Source: Amycolatopsis decaplanina DSM 44594 (lineage in GTDB: Bacteria; Actinomycetota; Actinomycetes; Mycobacteriales; Pseudonocardiaceae). Taken from it: 64,000 nucleotides of DNA. Positions 1 to 8,456 of the stretch are shown here, piece after piece. The stretch covers positions 186,001-250,000 of the forward strand of contig NZ_AOHO01000078.1 in assembly GCF_000342005.1 (NCBI RefSeq). The letters run 5' to 3'. Positions within the stretch are counted from its first letter, which is position 1, and every line of letters begins with the position of its first letter. Below the pieces are notes generated by a model. It made no database searches. It had not been told where the DNA came from and worked only from the letters and a program-made list of their open reading frames with translations. A program made the translations under genes and the position numbers.

Positions 1-1114
1 CCGCGCGGTGCATCAGCCGCTCAGGTTGGTCCCACACCAGCTTCGGGCCATCATCCGACGGTGGTTTGCTGAGCACGCGCAGGAAGACGGAACTCGCACC
101 GCCGGTGAGTTTGTCCTCGTCTTCGCTCATGCCGACGCCACGGCTCACCCCCATCAACGTCCGGCGCTCGGTGGAGGCGAGCACACCGTTCGCCAGCATC
201 GCTTTCAGCCCCGACGCCGACGTGGCGTGGACCAGAGCCTTGCCGTTGAACGCGGTCGTCAGCTTCGGCATTGAGTTGCCGACATCGATTCGGTTCCACG
301 TCAGCCAGCCGCCGGACCGCCGGGGAACCGGGTCGTAGCCCGCGGTGGCGGCGAGTGCCTGGCCGGTCTGGTGCCCAGTCACCTTCGCTACGGCTTCGCG
401 CAGAACCTTCACCCTCGTCGGTAGTGCCTGCGTGTGCGCGTCCAGCTGGATATCCTTGGCAAACCGCGCGAGCTGAACGTCGTCCAGACCAACGGCGAGG
501 TGAGCACGCTCATGGAAGAGCTCTTGGCGCGTCATCTCCTCGAGCTGATCGCCAGTCGCGATGGCTGCCTGCACCTCGGTCTTGCCTGCCAGGTTCTGTG
601 CTTTGACGTTCGCGACGAGGTAGCCGTATTCGCCTTCGGCTTGGGTCATGGGGCGGTTGGCCAGGTTGAGCTGCCCGAGCCGTTTGACCACGTCCGGGCC
701 GTGCCCTTCACCGGCGGGCGCGACGATCTCGAGCCTGCCGCGCAAGGAGAACTCCGTCGTCTTCGGCGAGTTGACGCTGTAAGGCCGGTAGACGGCCTGG
801 AATCCATCTCCGAGGTTGATCACGTACTCCTTGCCGGCGACCTTCTCCCACCGCGCCATTCCGTTCCAGCTGGCCTGGCCCGTCTCGGAGTCCAGGGTCG
901 GCTTGATCCGAGTCGCGTCGCGCAGGAGACCGGCGACTCGGTGATCGCCATGGTCGCTCGCAAGCACGGGCATCGTCACGGTGACCGTCGTGATGCCTTC
1001 GTGCAGGTACGGGTTAATGTGCCCGACGTTCTTCGCAGCGGCGTCAAAGCCAGCCTCACCGACGTTGCCACCGCACTGGCCGCACTCACGGGCGAACCAC
1101 ACCCACTCGCCCAC
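1..1114 (-). CDS. Partial protein of unknown function, probably mobile-element (phage-like) origin; 3' end off the window
   Basis: An open minus-strand frame runs from a stop near 1146 to the left edge, so the C-terminus lies outside the window. The translation is clearly protein-like (for example MARWEKVAGKEYVINLGDG at about 825-880) and codons are GC-rich at position three. An N-terminal CGQCGG patch suggests a metal-binding or ribbon element. Near the edge a block reading LVHATSASGLKAMLANGVL, then SRGVGMSEDEDK and GGASSVFLRV, resembles C-terminal domains I associate with actinophage structural or ADP-ribosyltransferase-like proteins; that is memory, not a search. The start is uncertain: GTG at 1114 has no obvious ribosome site, and the first ATG is at 973. 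If 1114 is right, the gene diverges from the 1135 gene with almost no promoter space. Confidence 0.6.
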   Translation of the reverse strand, partial: MGEWVWFARECGQCGGNVGEAGFDAAAKNVGHINPYLHEGITTVTVTMPVLASDHGDHRVAGLLRDATRIKPTLDSETGQASWNGMARWEKVAGKEYVINLGDGFQAVYRPYSVNSPKTTEFSLRGRLEIVAPAGEGHGPDVVKRLGQLNLANRPMTQAEGEYGYLVANVKAQNLAGKTEVQAAIATGDQLEEMTRQELFHERAHLAVGLDDVQLARFAKDIQLDAHTQALPTRVKVLREAVAKVTGHQTGQALAATAGYDPVPRRSGGWLTWNRIDVGNSMPKLTTAFNGKALVHATSASGLKAMLANGVLASTERRTLMGVSRGVGMSEDEDKLTGGASSVFLRVLSKPPSDDGPKLVWDQPERLMHRA

Positions 1115-1134
1115 GCCGTCCGGGAGGGAGCACT

Positions 1135-1368
1135 GTGACGTCTACCGCCGCCCAGCCGTCACTACACGGAGCCAACGAGAACACCGTCACCGGGTTGACG
1201 CCACCGCAAACCGATGGTCTCGCCTGTGTTCTCTGCGGAACTGCCTGTCTCGACCATCCCGTCCCGCATCGCACGGCCGGCCGATCGACCTCCGGTCCCC
1301 AGACCTTCGCCTGCCCGCACCGCGTACTGCATACCGTCGCCGGGGTATTCGAAGGGCCGGGAAGGTGA
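1135..1368 (+). CDS. Small CxxC zinc-ribbon-like protein of an integrative element
   Basis: This 77-residue protein starts at GTG 1135 behind a strong GGGAGGG ribosome site at about 1121. Its core CVLCGTACLDHPVPH, then GRS and TFACPH, has the CxxC...C..H layout of short proteins found beside Spd/DUF2637 genes in actinomycete plasmids and integrative elements. Its stop overlaps the next gene's GTG start (GTGA at 1365-1368), a classic coupling signal, so the two are co-translated. Function is unknown; zinc binding is inferred from the cysteines only. Confidence 0.6.
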   Translation: MTSTAAQPSLHGANENTVTGLTPPQTDGLACVLCGTACLDHPVPHRTAGRSTSGPQTFACPHRVLHTVAGVFEGPGR

Positions 1369-2096
1369 GCGCTGTTGCCGGGCAAGGCCGACGTGATCGG
1401 GCACTCTGGGTGCAATGTACCTGCACCGTTTTGGTGGCGACCGGCGCCGCCCACGTCTTCTACCGGCACGGACGGACATTCGCCCTCCAGCACGGTGCCG
1501 ATGAGTCCACCGCCTCGATGTGGCCACTGATCGTCGACGGGTTGCTCACCACGGCCACAGTCGAACTCTGGAAACCTGGTGACGGCAGTCGATCTCATGG
1601 CCGCTGGGCCGCCTGGCTTGCCTACTTCTTCGGAATTTCCCTGTCTCTTTGCGCGAACATCGGCACAGCTCCGGAACCGAGCATCTTCGCGATCACGGTC
1701 GCGGCATGCCCACCACTCGCTCTTCTGCTAGCCGTCGAGCTGCTGAACCGCGCGTTGAAACGCCACCGCGCCGACAACCTGACCGGAACGACCGAACCTA
1801 CCGTGAAAGTGGTCGAGACTGGTGAGACTGACACCGAGCCAGCCGAGACCGACAACGAGAGCCGAGTCGCAGCTCTCATCGCCGTCTCGGAGAACGCGGT
1901 TGAGCAGGTTGAGCCGACCGCCGAGCAATGGATGTGGCAGCACTACCAGCGCGAGCGAACACGCGGCCGAACACCAACAGGAGCCGAACTGGATCGCATC
2001 GCAGGCACCAACAACTATGACCGTCGGGTCCTCCGACAGTGGCGGGCCGCCGGCCACGGCTCACCGTCGTCACCAGAGCTGGAACCATCAAGCTGA
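1365..2096 (+). CDS. DUF2637 membrane protein (Spd-like spread protein)
   Basis: The 243-residue protein has about four membrane spans in its first 140 residues (VLVATGAAHVFYRHG, MWPLIVDGLLTTATVELW, WLAYFFGISLSLCANIG, AITVAACPPLALLLAVELL). A charged linker and a C-terminal helical DNA-binding-like tail follow (EQWMWQHYQRERTRGRTPTG, then AELDRIAG). This is the layout of DUF2637 proteins, which accompany TraB-type transfer genes and are linked to intramycelial plasmid spread. I chose GTG 1365 because it overlaps the upstream stop; the open frame reaches back to 981 but that part is shadow sequence. No TraB, integrase or Rep gene is visible nearby, so this looks like an element remnant or an edge of one. 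Confidence 0.75.
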   Translation: MSAVAGQGRRDRALWVQCTCTVLVATGAAHVFYRHGRTFALQHGADESTASMWPLIVDGLLTTATVELWKPGDGSRSHGRWAAWLAYFFGISLSLCANIGTAPEPSIFAITVAACPPLALLLAVELLNRALKRHRADNLTGTTEPTVKVVETGETDTEPAETDNESRVAALIAVSENAVEQVEPTAEQWMWQHYQRERTRGRTPTGAELDRIAGTNNYDRRVLRQWRAAGHGSPSSPELEPSS

Positions 2097-2295
2097 CGAA
2101 CCTGACCCCGACTGGCAGCAAGGAGCTGCTCCACCAGAACACCCAACCGCACGAGGCCCTGGAGATTCTGCTCCGCTCAGGTGACCCGCTCACTGAATGT
2201 CCAAAACCGCACATCCGGTGCGAGGCATGCAGGTCGAGGGCATGCCGTGTCGGGCATCGTGGCCCCCGGGAGCTGCGATTCCGCCGGCGAACCTC

Positions 2296-3009
2296 TCACG
2301 CCACTCGCGTGGGTTGCGCCTGACGCGGGACATCCCGTCTCAGCACACCGTCGATTGAGCACTCGGATCGATCGCGCTGAGCAGCGAGACGACTTCGCAG
2401 CGTGGATAGACCACGATGCTGCATCACCCGAACCGAGCTTGACGTGGACCCGATCCGCATTGCGGTCTCAGCGGCCGACAAGCCCTCGATGACGCGCAGC
2501 CACAGGACGCGACGTTGCTTGTCAGGAAGCATCTCGAGCAGCTTGCACAGGTGCAAGCCCAGTTCGCGAGACATGAGGAGCTCCTCCGGCGGCAGGGCAC
2601 CACTGGGAACATCGGGCACCAGCGCCACCGGTCTGCACCGGTCGCGCGAGTTCTTCCGCCAGGCGTCGATCAGTTTCCGCTCGGCGATTATGTAGACAAA
2701 TGCCATGAATGGGGAGCCCCTGTCATCGTATTTCGGTATGGCACCGAGTACAGCGATGACGACCTCCTGAGTCACGTCCTCCACGGAGAGCATCCGTTGA
2801 TTGACACCGCCGAGCCGCCGACGACAGTAGCTTTCGACCTTCGGGTAAATTCGGCTCAGCAATTGGTCGGTTGCGCTACCGCCCCCTCCACTCTGGCGGG
2901 TCTGTCGCGATTCGCGTTGCACCGCCTTCACAAGGTCGAGAAGGAGCGCGGATTCGGCACTTTCAGCGCGGTCTCGCGAGAGTTGCTCTGCTGTGGGAAT
3001 GACGGTCAT
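2296..3009 (-). CDS. ECF-type RNA polymerase sigma factor, ShbA-like
   Basis: The 237-residue protein has sigma region 2 (SVEDVTQEVVIAVLGAIPKY, then SPFMAFVYIIAERKLIDAWR) and region 4 (LPDKQRRVLWLRVIEGLSAA, then ETAMRIGSTSSSVRVMQHRG). The order and wording match the actinobacterial ShbA group, which in streptomycetes drives transcription of the principal sigma gene hrdB. It starts at ATG 3009 with GGAGC seven bases upstream. No anti-sigma gene is adjacent. Because it sits among mobile remnants, it may be a second, acquired paralogue rather than the housekeeping ShbA; the window cannot decide this. Confidence 0.8.
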   Translation of the reverse strand: MTVIPTAEQLSRDRAESAESALLLDLVKAVQRESRQTRQSGGGGSATDQLLSRIYPKVESYCRRRLGGVNQRMLSVEDVTQEVVIAVLGAIPKYDDRGSPFMAFVYIIAERKLIDAWRKNSRDRCRPVALVPDVPSGALPPEELLMSRELGLHLCKLLEMLPDKQRRVLWLRVIEGLSAAETAMRIGSTSSSVRVMQHRGLSTLRSRLAAQRDRSECSIDGVLRRDVPRQAQPTRVA

Positions 3010-3955
3010 GGCAAGCTCCGCGTGAATCGGGCGACGATCCGCGTCGTCGACATGATCCGGCGAAGAACGCCTTGGCGCACTTCGCCCGACGCCGGGAATT
3101 TTCCGTTCAGAAAAACGAACTAGTTACGATCCCGGCATGCAGCCAAGATCCAGATCGACATCGGCGTAGCCAGTCTGTCCACCCCCGTTGGTCGCTTTAC
3201 CTGGCCACAGCATGCCTACGGCAGCGGCGGCGAACGTGGTGGCGCCCCGGCGCCCGCACTGATCTTTTCGGCATGCGCCTTCACACCTCTCGTGAACCGG
3301 GAGACCTAGAAGCAAGCATCGAGTGGACGGGCAGGGCGTGACAACGGCCACAACTATACGGTGCCCTTCTGTCTTGTCAGGCTGCCCTCGTTTCCCGAAA
3401 GCGTTCTGCCCTAATGCCGACTCGTTACCCTAAGCGAACAAGATCCGAATTACTCGTCCCACTTCGCCTTGGCGACGTAGACTCCTGCCCGTAACGCCCA
3501 GCTAGCACTGTCACTGACTTACGGAACTGCTGCCGCCCGGGAGTCTCGCGAAAGAAATGCATGACAGGTCCTGGCCATGGTGCCCTAGAACCGTATCCAT
3601 GATGTGATCGCCGGCTTGCGGGTCGGTCACATCGGAAACGATGTAATCAACCTGCGGATCTAAATCGCCCTCGACCGGATGCCGGCGAGTTCTTCGCCAT
3701 CGGCGCTATCGAGCGGTCACGATAGACAGACAGAAACAATGGCGAATCAAAAACCGGACAAGCGGTCCACATCCCGCGGACAGCAAAGAAGGCGCCGAGG
3801 GTCGCGATCGCGGAGTGCTGGCTGGAGGCCAACCCGCACGACGCGCTGAACACGGATGCGCCTGCGACTGGCAGGTCGACCCGCCGGGCGCCTGATGCCG
3901 CTGTCCCGCCGGGTGGGCTTCTGCTTCCCTTGCCCGAGATCGGTCCGCAGGTGAG
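3010..3955. other. Gene-poor spacer
   Basis: I find no convincing gene in these roughly 950 bases. Reading frames are short and lack family motifs or ribosome sites. The first 120 bases should carry the sigma-factor promoter. A plus-frame stretch at about 3740-3960 (AKKAPRVAIAECWLEANPHD) looks weakly protein-like but has no start, stop context or recognisable family. Confidence 0.5.
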
Positions 3956-3959
3956 GAAG

Positions 3960-4235
3960 GCAAGGAAGTGTTCGGCTTTGCGTTTGTAGCGCACCTCGGA
4001 TTCGATTCCTTTGCGAGCGATGCGGCACCTTGATGCCGCCGTCACGGACCCAGCGTCGCAGGTCGGGCTGGCCGTAGGCATTGTCGGCGTGCAGCTTGAC
4101 CGGCGCGGATCGCCGGAATCGCCATCACCAATGGTTTGAGCGCATGGGAGTCGTTCGTGTTCGCGGCGGAGACCGCGACCGCGAATGGCAGACCGTGCGA
4201 CCCGCTGGACACACGACGCCGGCAACGACCGTCCG
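3960..4235 (-). pseudogene. IS5-family transposase fragment, frameshifted
   Basis: Joining two minus frames gives a recognisable piece of an IS5-type DDE transposase. HGLPFAVAVSAANTNDS at about 4125-4195 matches the region usually read as GLPLAVAVSAANT. KLHADNAYGQPDLRRWVRD follows near 4040-4105, then RIARKGIESE in another frame near 3990-4025. In intact relatives these segments are contiguous (HADKAYD...RRGI..RIARKGIES). The N-terminal third and the final catalytic segment are missing, so it cannot transpose. No terminal inverted repeats were found. Confidence 0.7.
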
Positions 4236-4276
4236 GCTACGCAGCCGAACTCGCCCACGGTCACGGGTTCAGCACG

Positions 4277-4947
4277 TAGTTGCTGACGCGCTGCGCCCCA
4301 CCCCATGAGGTGTCCAATGACGAGGTGGCGGCGCTGATCGGTCGCGATGACGAATGGATCCGTGCCCGGACGAGAATCGGCAATAGGCGGAGGGCTATAC
4401 CCGGTACATCCACGGGAACGTTGGCTGTCGCCGCGGGCAGGCGTGCGTTGCGTTCAGCCGGAGTCAGCACCGTAGACCACGTCGTTCTGGCAACCACCAC
4501 TCCAGACCGGATCACTCCGGCCACAGCGCCGGCGATCGCATCCGCGCTGGGACTCTCCGCGCCCGCATTCGATCTCAACGCCGGGTGCACCGGCTTCGTC
4601 TACGGTCTTGCCGTCGCGTCGAGCCTGATCATGGCCCGTGCTGCGGACAGCGTGCTGTTGATCGGCGCCGACACGCTTTCCTCGATCACTAACCCCACCG
4701 ACCCGATGACCGCACCCTTACCCGCGGACGGCGCGGGCGCGGTCATCCTGCGAGCGGGCACACGGAGGAACTCGGCGCTCTGCACACATTCGACTTGCAT
4801 AGCGAGGGTGAGCACCTCGGATTACTCAAAGCTGATCATGGGGACCGCGTCGTGATGCAGGGCAGGCAAGTCTTCATGTCCGCGGTGCACACCTGGGGAT
4901 CGACGACGCTGCGATGGCCCGAACTTGCAGTGGAGAACGTCAACTGA
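4277..4947 (+). pseudogene. 3-oxoacyl-ACP synthase III (FabH-like), truncated and frameshifted
   Basis: The frame carries the N-terminal half of a KASIII: HEVSNDEVAALIGRDDEWIR, ATTTPDRITPATAPAIASAL, the catalytic cysteine in NAGCTGFVYG, and LIGADTLSSITNPTD...DGAGAVILRAG. At about 4760 the frame breaks; the next frame continues with ELGALHTFDLHSEGEHLGLL and VVMQGRQVFMSAV to a stop at 4947. The whole second half, with the catalytic His and Asn, is deleted. It also lacks a proper N-terminus. It was probably the priming ketosynthase for the carrier protein just downstream, so both decayed together. The original may have belonged to the adjacent cluster or been brought by the flanking insertion sequences. 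Confidence 0.8.
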
Positions 4948-4967
4948 AGCGATCATGAGGAGTCACC

Positions 4968-5200
4968 ATGAATGAGAACTTCCGCAGGTTGACCAGGATA
5001 CTGGAGCGTTGGCCCAAAGTAGCGGGCGAAGACATTACACCCCAGTCGGAGATAGACAGCGGTCTGGACATCGACTCCATCAACCGGCTGGAGCTGGTAC
5101 TCGCCATGAACAAGGAGTTCGGGATAACTTTGACGACGTCGACGTCTTCGCCGCAAGGACCGAGCTCGACCTGGTGAAACTCGTCCCGGCGTCTGACTGA
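4968..5200 (+). pseudogene. Acyl carrier protein, frameshifted near 5130-5145
   Basis: ATG 4968 is preceded by GAGGAG six bases upstream and opens a carrier protein with the phosphopantetheine site in GLDIDSINRLELVLAMNKEF. The reading frame then changes: the natural continuation FDDVDVFAARTELDLVKLV lies in the next frame and ends at 5200, while the ATG frame ends at 5177 with a meaningless tail. One indel explains this. It pairs with the KASIII pseudogene 20 bases upstream. A 69-residue product with an intact serine could still be made but would lack helix IV. Confidence 0.75.
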
Positions 5201-5229
5201 ACCGCGCGGCTATCGTCCGCAGTGACGAC

Positions 5230-5491
5230 GGCCACACTCGATTCCTGCTCGCCATCCTTGCGCGGACATACGCCGACGCGCTCGGTCGCGGCAAGCTCAC
5301 CGACCGCCGCGACAGGCGGAGCGTCCTGCCGACGAGCCTTGACGATACACGCATGCAGTGTTTCCGGGTGCACATCCACCATCGGGGCCGATGGCGTGCG
5401 AGGCAGCGCAGACGGACTCGTACTCATCCAGGCGATCCACGGCCAGACGGACGGCCTTCTCACGAACCTCGGGCGGGTGACGCTTGGGCAT
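5230..5491 (-). pseudogene. IS3-family transposase OrfA fragment
   Basis: ATG 5491 opens MPKRHPPEVREKAVRLAVDR, then LDEYESVCAASHAIGP, which is the N-terminal helix-turn-helix region of IS3 OrfA proteins. After about 40 residues the continuation (VHPETLHACIVKARRQ) is in another minus frame, so it is frameshifted. OrfB is absent. With the IS5 fragment it brackets the KASIII and ACP pseudogenes, which suggests insertion-sequence activity caused the decay. Confidence 0.75.
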
Positions 5492-5665
5492 GATGACCAT
5501 CATCCTCACGGAAGGGAAGCGGCCCCCAACCCATGACGGTTCACCGAGACCGTCGCATCAGCCGAGTCATGTCGCCATGACGTTCCGACGAAGCGGAAGA
5601 CGCGCCACCGCGTGGACGGTCGCCTACCCTGGCCAGCACTCAGCGCTGGTACGGGGCGATGGCGT

Positions 5666-5692
5666 CGCCTGTTCCATTCTACGGAACAGGCG
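5666..5692. promoter_or_regulatory. Inverted repeat, candidate operator
   Basis: Perfect 10-base arms, CGCCTGTTCC and GGAACAGGCG, flank a 7-base spacer. The TGTTCC...GGAACA core looks like sites used by IclR-family regulators, one of which is encoded at 25935-26684. A weaker relative (GTTC, 8 bases, GGAAC) sits at 24081-24096. The assignment to that IclR protein is inference. Confidence 0.45.
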
Positions 5693-5722
5693 TTTGCTAG
5701 CCGACATGCCCAAGTAGTCTAA

Positions 5723-5736
5723 TTCGTTCGAACGAA
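5723..5736. promoter_or_regulatory. 14-bp perfect palindrome, candidate operator
   Basis: TTCGTTCGAACGAA is fully self-complementary and lies in AT-rich DNA between two other palindromes. The form suits a TetR-type or similar dimeric repressor, but no such gene is intact nearby. Confidence 0.4.
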
Positions 5737-5748
5737 AACCCCTTTGGG

Positions 5749-5768
5749 CGAAGGAATCATTTCCTTCG
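5749..5768. promoter_or_regulatory. Inverted repeat with a 4-base loop
   Basis: Arms CGAAGGAA and TTCCTTCG are perfect around TCAT. It could be a third operator or a short hairpin in a leader. It is the third palindrome within about 100 bases. Confidence 0.35.
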
Positions 5769-6195
5769 TCCGGTATCCCGTGCGGCCTACCTGCCGAGGA
5801 GCGGCCTATGAGCGAACCCGCTGCCACGCCACAACCTTAGGCCGTCACATCAGACCGTCGTTTGAGCGTAACACTCCGCTTGCACACTGACAGGCCGACC
5901 CTTCACCACACACCCACCCGTGCCGGCCACAAGCGATGCAAATCAGACTTGGAATCAATATCCCAGTCGCCACAACGTCCGAACTCATTTAATTGGACCA
6001 CCTCCAACGTTCGCCCAAGAACAACTTCTACTCTGACAGATCGTCCGGCCCATGCGCCCGTCCGCGTATGACAGCGCCAGAGGGTCATGATCTTGATGAT
6101 CTCACCGCGCGAAAAGCGACGGCCTCTTGAGCACCACGAAGTCCGCACACTCGAAGTGGGCAAGCGCGGATCCCTCGGACCCAGGAAGGACTGCC

Positions 6196-7062
6196 ATGCC
6201 GGGCAAAGAGAAACGCAAAGCCCTCGTTCTCGGCGGAGGAGGTCTCACCGGCAGCGGCTGGCTGATCGGTATGTTGTGCGGGCTCGTCGACGCCGACATA
6301 GACATCCTGCAGGCGGACCTCATCGTGGGAACCTCTTCCGGAGCCTTGGTAGGCGCTCAGGTCGCCACCGGATGCGACCTTGAAGTGCTCTACAGCCAAG
6401 TGGTCAGCAATGCTTCACCAGAGCCCGCTCTGGAGTTGAGCACTGCTGCCCTCACCGCGTTGGGCGGAATGCTGGGTGGCGCACAGAGTCCCCAACTCTG
6501 CCGGGCGCGCGTAGGGAAGGCCGCCTTGGCCGATGAAAACGCCTCGACCGGCCTAAGCGCCTTCATCGGTGCCCGGCTCCCAGTCGCGAAGTGGCCGGAT
6601 CGAAATCTCTGCGTCACTTCCGTAGACGCGGAAACGGGCGAATTTGTCGCCTTCGACAGCGGATCCGGGTTGTCGCTCCTCGACGCCGTGACAGCCAGCT
6701 GTGCTCTGCCGTTCATCTACCCGCCCGCGCGAGCACTTGGGCGACGTTGGATGGACGGATTCATCAAGTCCCCCGCGAATGCCGACGTCGCCGGCGACTA
6801 CGAACGAATCGTCGTACTGGCGCCGATGCCGGAGGGATTCGCGGCGGGCAGCCGCGTGGTAGCCCAGACGGCCGAGCTCGCGTCTCGTACCGGCGCCATG
6901 ATCGCGACAGTCGTAGCCGACGAGGTGCCGGTTCGGCCTCTCGACCCGGCCCTCCTCCCGGACGCGGCCCGCGCCGGGCGTGCCCAGGCCAAATCTGCGG
7001 CGACCGAGGTGGCCGCGGTCTGGAACGCGCCGTCGGCACCGCGGCCCCAGGCGGTCCGGTAA
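6196..7062 (+). CDS. Patatin-like phospholipase/esterase
   Basis: The 288-residue protein has the patatin fold signature: oxyanion loop GGGGLTGSGW (about 13-22), nucleophile elbow VGTSSG with Ser47, and the catalytic aspartate in RRWMDGF (Asp187). DGF replaces the usual DGG. ATG 6196 is chosen over an upstream in-frame start because AGGAAGGAC sits just before it. It is the first gene of the cluster's main operon. In this setting it could release or trim an acyl chain from a carrier protein or hydrolyse a lipid or ester intermediate; substrate is unknown. No signal peptide is seen, so it should be cytoplasmic. Confidence 0.8.
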   Translation: MPGKEKRKALVLGGGGLTGSGWLIGMLCGLVDADIDILQADLIVGTSSGALVGAQVATGCDLEVLYSQVVSNASPEPALELSTAALTALGGMLGGAQSPQLCRARVGKAALADENASTGLSAFIGARLPVAKWPDRNLCVTSVDAETGEFVAFDSGSGLSLLDAVTASCALPFIYPPARALGRRWMDGFIKSPANADVAGDYERIVVLAPMPEGFAAGSRVVAQTAELASRTGAMIATVVADEVPVRPLDPALLPDAARAGRAQAKSAATEVAAVWNAPSAPRPQAVR

Positions 7063-7085
7063 CGCCTGCGAGACAGGAGACCTTG

Positions 7086-8456
7086 ATGTCAACGGACACC
7101 CACTGGGTCGACGACCTCCTGCTGAGCCGGTCCGAGGGCGAATTCCGGCTCGGAAGATCACTGCCACGCTCCCTTTTGCGGGAAGAAGTCGGCATCCGCG
7201 AAGAGATGTTGCGCGGGTTCGGAGTGGGCCCGGCGTCATCGGTCGCCATGCGGCTTCCACCGTGTGCGGAGTTCATCACGATCGCGCTGGCCGCCTGGCG
7301 GTGCGGCGCCCGGCTCATTCTCGTGGACCACCGGGTTCCAGACTTCCACTGGGAACGAACCGTCGAAGTATACGGCGCGAGTCTCACCTTCAGCTCTGGG
7401 ACGTATCCGGACGGACGGACGGTCTGCCTCCCCACGCGTCTGCCTGGAGGACCACGAACAACCGGACACGCTCTCATCCAGTTCAGCTCCGGCTCGACCG
7501 GCGATTTCAAGGGGATAGGACGGCACGTCGACGACATAGTGGCAGAGGTCACGAAGTCCGCCAGCGTCGACGGAGCTCCCATGAACGGTGAAGACGTCGT
7601 GGTCTTAACGGCCTTCGCGCACGCCTACGGTCTTTTCGCAGGGTTACTCACGGCCCTTTACACCGGCGCGAACCTGATCGTTCCCGATCACGGGACCGCG
7701 CTGGGGATCGTTCGAACGCTGCGGGGTGCCACGAGACCGACATCCGTCTTCGGTGTTCCCTTTCACCTCCAGATGCTCGCCACAGTCCCTGAGCCTCCGG
7801 CGCTCCCTCACTTCGAGCGATTCGTCTGGTCCGGCGAAGCCGCGCCTGCCAGTGTTTGCGACCTCGTGGCCGATCGCTACCGCACCCGGGTCGGCCAGCT
7901 CTACGGCATGACTGAGACCGGCATGATCTCGGCTGATCTCGACGGCCTGCTGCGCCCCTCCGCCGGCGTGCTCGCACCGGGAATGGAAGCACGAGCCGAC
8001 CACGGTGAACTGCTTGTCAGGCTTCGCTCGTCACCCTACGTACCGGAACTCGCGACGCGGCAAGGTGCCTGGCAAGACGGGTGGCTCCATACAGGAGACG
8101 CGGCCACGATCGACCTGGACGGCCAGGTACATCTGGAAGGACGCGTGGACTCCCAAGTCGCCGTCGGCGGGCTCAAGGTCGATCTGATGGCCCTCGAGCG
8201 CATCTTCGCCGCGATCGAAGGAGTGCGTGATGTCGTGGTCATTCACCGGAAAGCGATACACGCTTATCTGGTCCTGGATGTTCCCGACGCACTCCCTCGC
8301 ATCAGCGGCGAGGCCGACAAAGTGCTGGCGCCGCACCAGCGACCCGCCGCATATCACGTGGTACCCAGTCTGCCTAAGACACCTACGGGCAAAAGAATCC
8401 GTGATCCTGAACGACTTTCGTCCGCCGCGATGCCCACGGAGAGAGCTATCCGATGA
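7086..8456 (+). CDS. Acyl-activating (AMP-binding) ligase
   Basis: The 456-residue enzyme belongs to the adenylate-forming superfamily. It has the P-loop FSSGSTGDFKG (133-143), YGMTE (273-277), HTGD (335-338), the hinge GRVDSQVAVGGLKVD and the C-terminal catalytic lysine in PKTPTGK (Lys436). It is shorter than typical fatty-acyl-CoA synthetases (about 500-550), mainly in the N-terminal part. ATG 7086 follows AGGAG. Its stop overlaps the start of the carrier-protein gene (ATGA), so it most likely activates a carboxylic acid and loads it on that carrier rather than making a free CoA ester. The acid is not evident from sequence. Confidence 0.85.
   Translation: MSTDTHWVDDLLLSRSEGEFRLGRSLPRSLLREEVGIREEMLRGFGVGPASSVAMRLPPCAEFITIALAAWRCGARLILVDHRVPDFHWERTVEVYGASLTFSSGTYPDGRTVCLPTRLPGGPRTTGHALIQFSSGSTGDFKGIGRHVDDIVAEVTKSASVDGAPMNGEDVVVLTAFAHAYGLFAGLLTALYTGANLIVPDHGTALGIVRTLRGATRPTSVFGVPFHLQMLATVPEPPALPHFERFVWSGEAAPASVCDLVADRYRTRVGQLYGMTETGMISADLDGLLRPSAGVLAPGMEARADHGELLVRLRSSPYVPELATRQGAWQDGWLHTGDAATIDLDGQVHLEGRVDSQVAVGGLKVDLMALERIFAAIEGVRDVVVIHRKAIHAYLVLDVPDALPRISGEADKVLAPHQRPAAYHVVPSLPKTPTGKRIRDPERLSSAAMPTERAIR

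Larger units (their letters stand above)
5510..6195. other. Intergenic region upstream of the biosynthetic operon
   Basis: No gene is supported in these 690 bases. The part from 5690 to 6010 is relatively AT-rich for this genome, as expected of promoter DNA. It holds three palindromes (5666-5692, 5723-5736, 5749-5768). An ATG at 5808 opens only ten codons (MSEPAATPQP), possibly the stub of a deleted regulator gene. Confidence 0.5.

Noticed and set aside
434..1138. Plus-strand frame of 234 codons as a full gene
   Set aside because: Most of it is shadow of the minus-strand protein; only a short 3' part could be real and it has no clear start.
3740..3960. Possible small plus-strand gene
   Set aside because: It has a weakly protein-like translation but no start with a ribosome site and no family resemblance.
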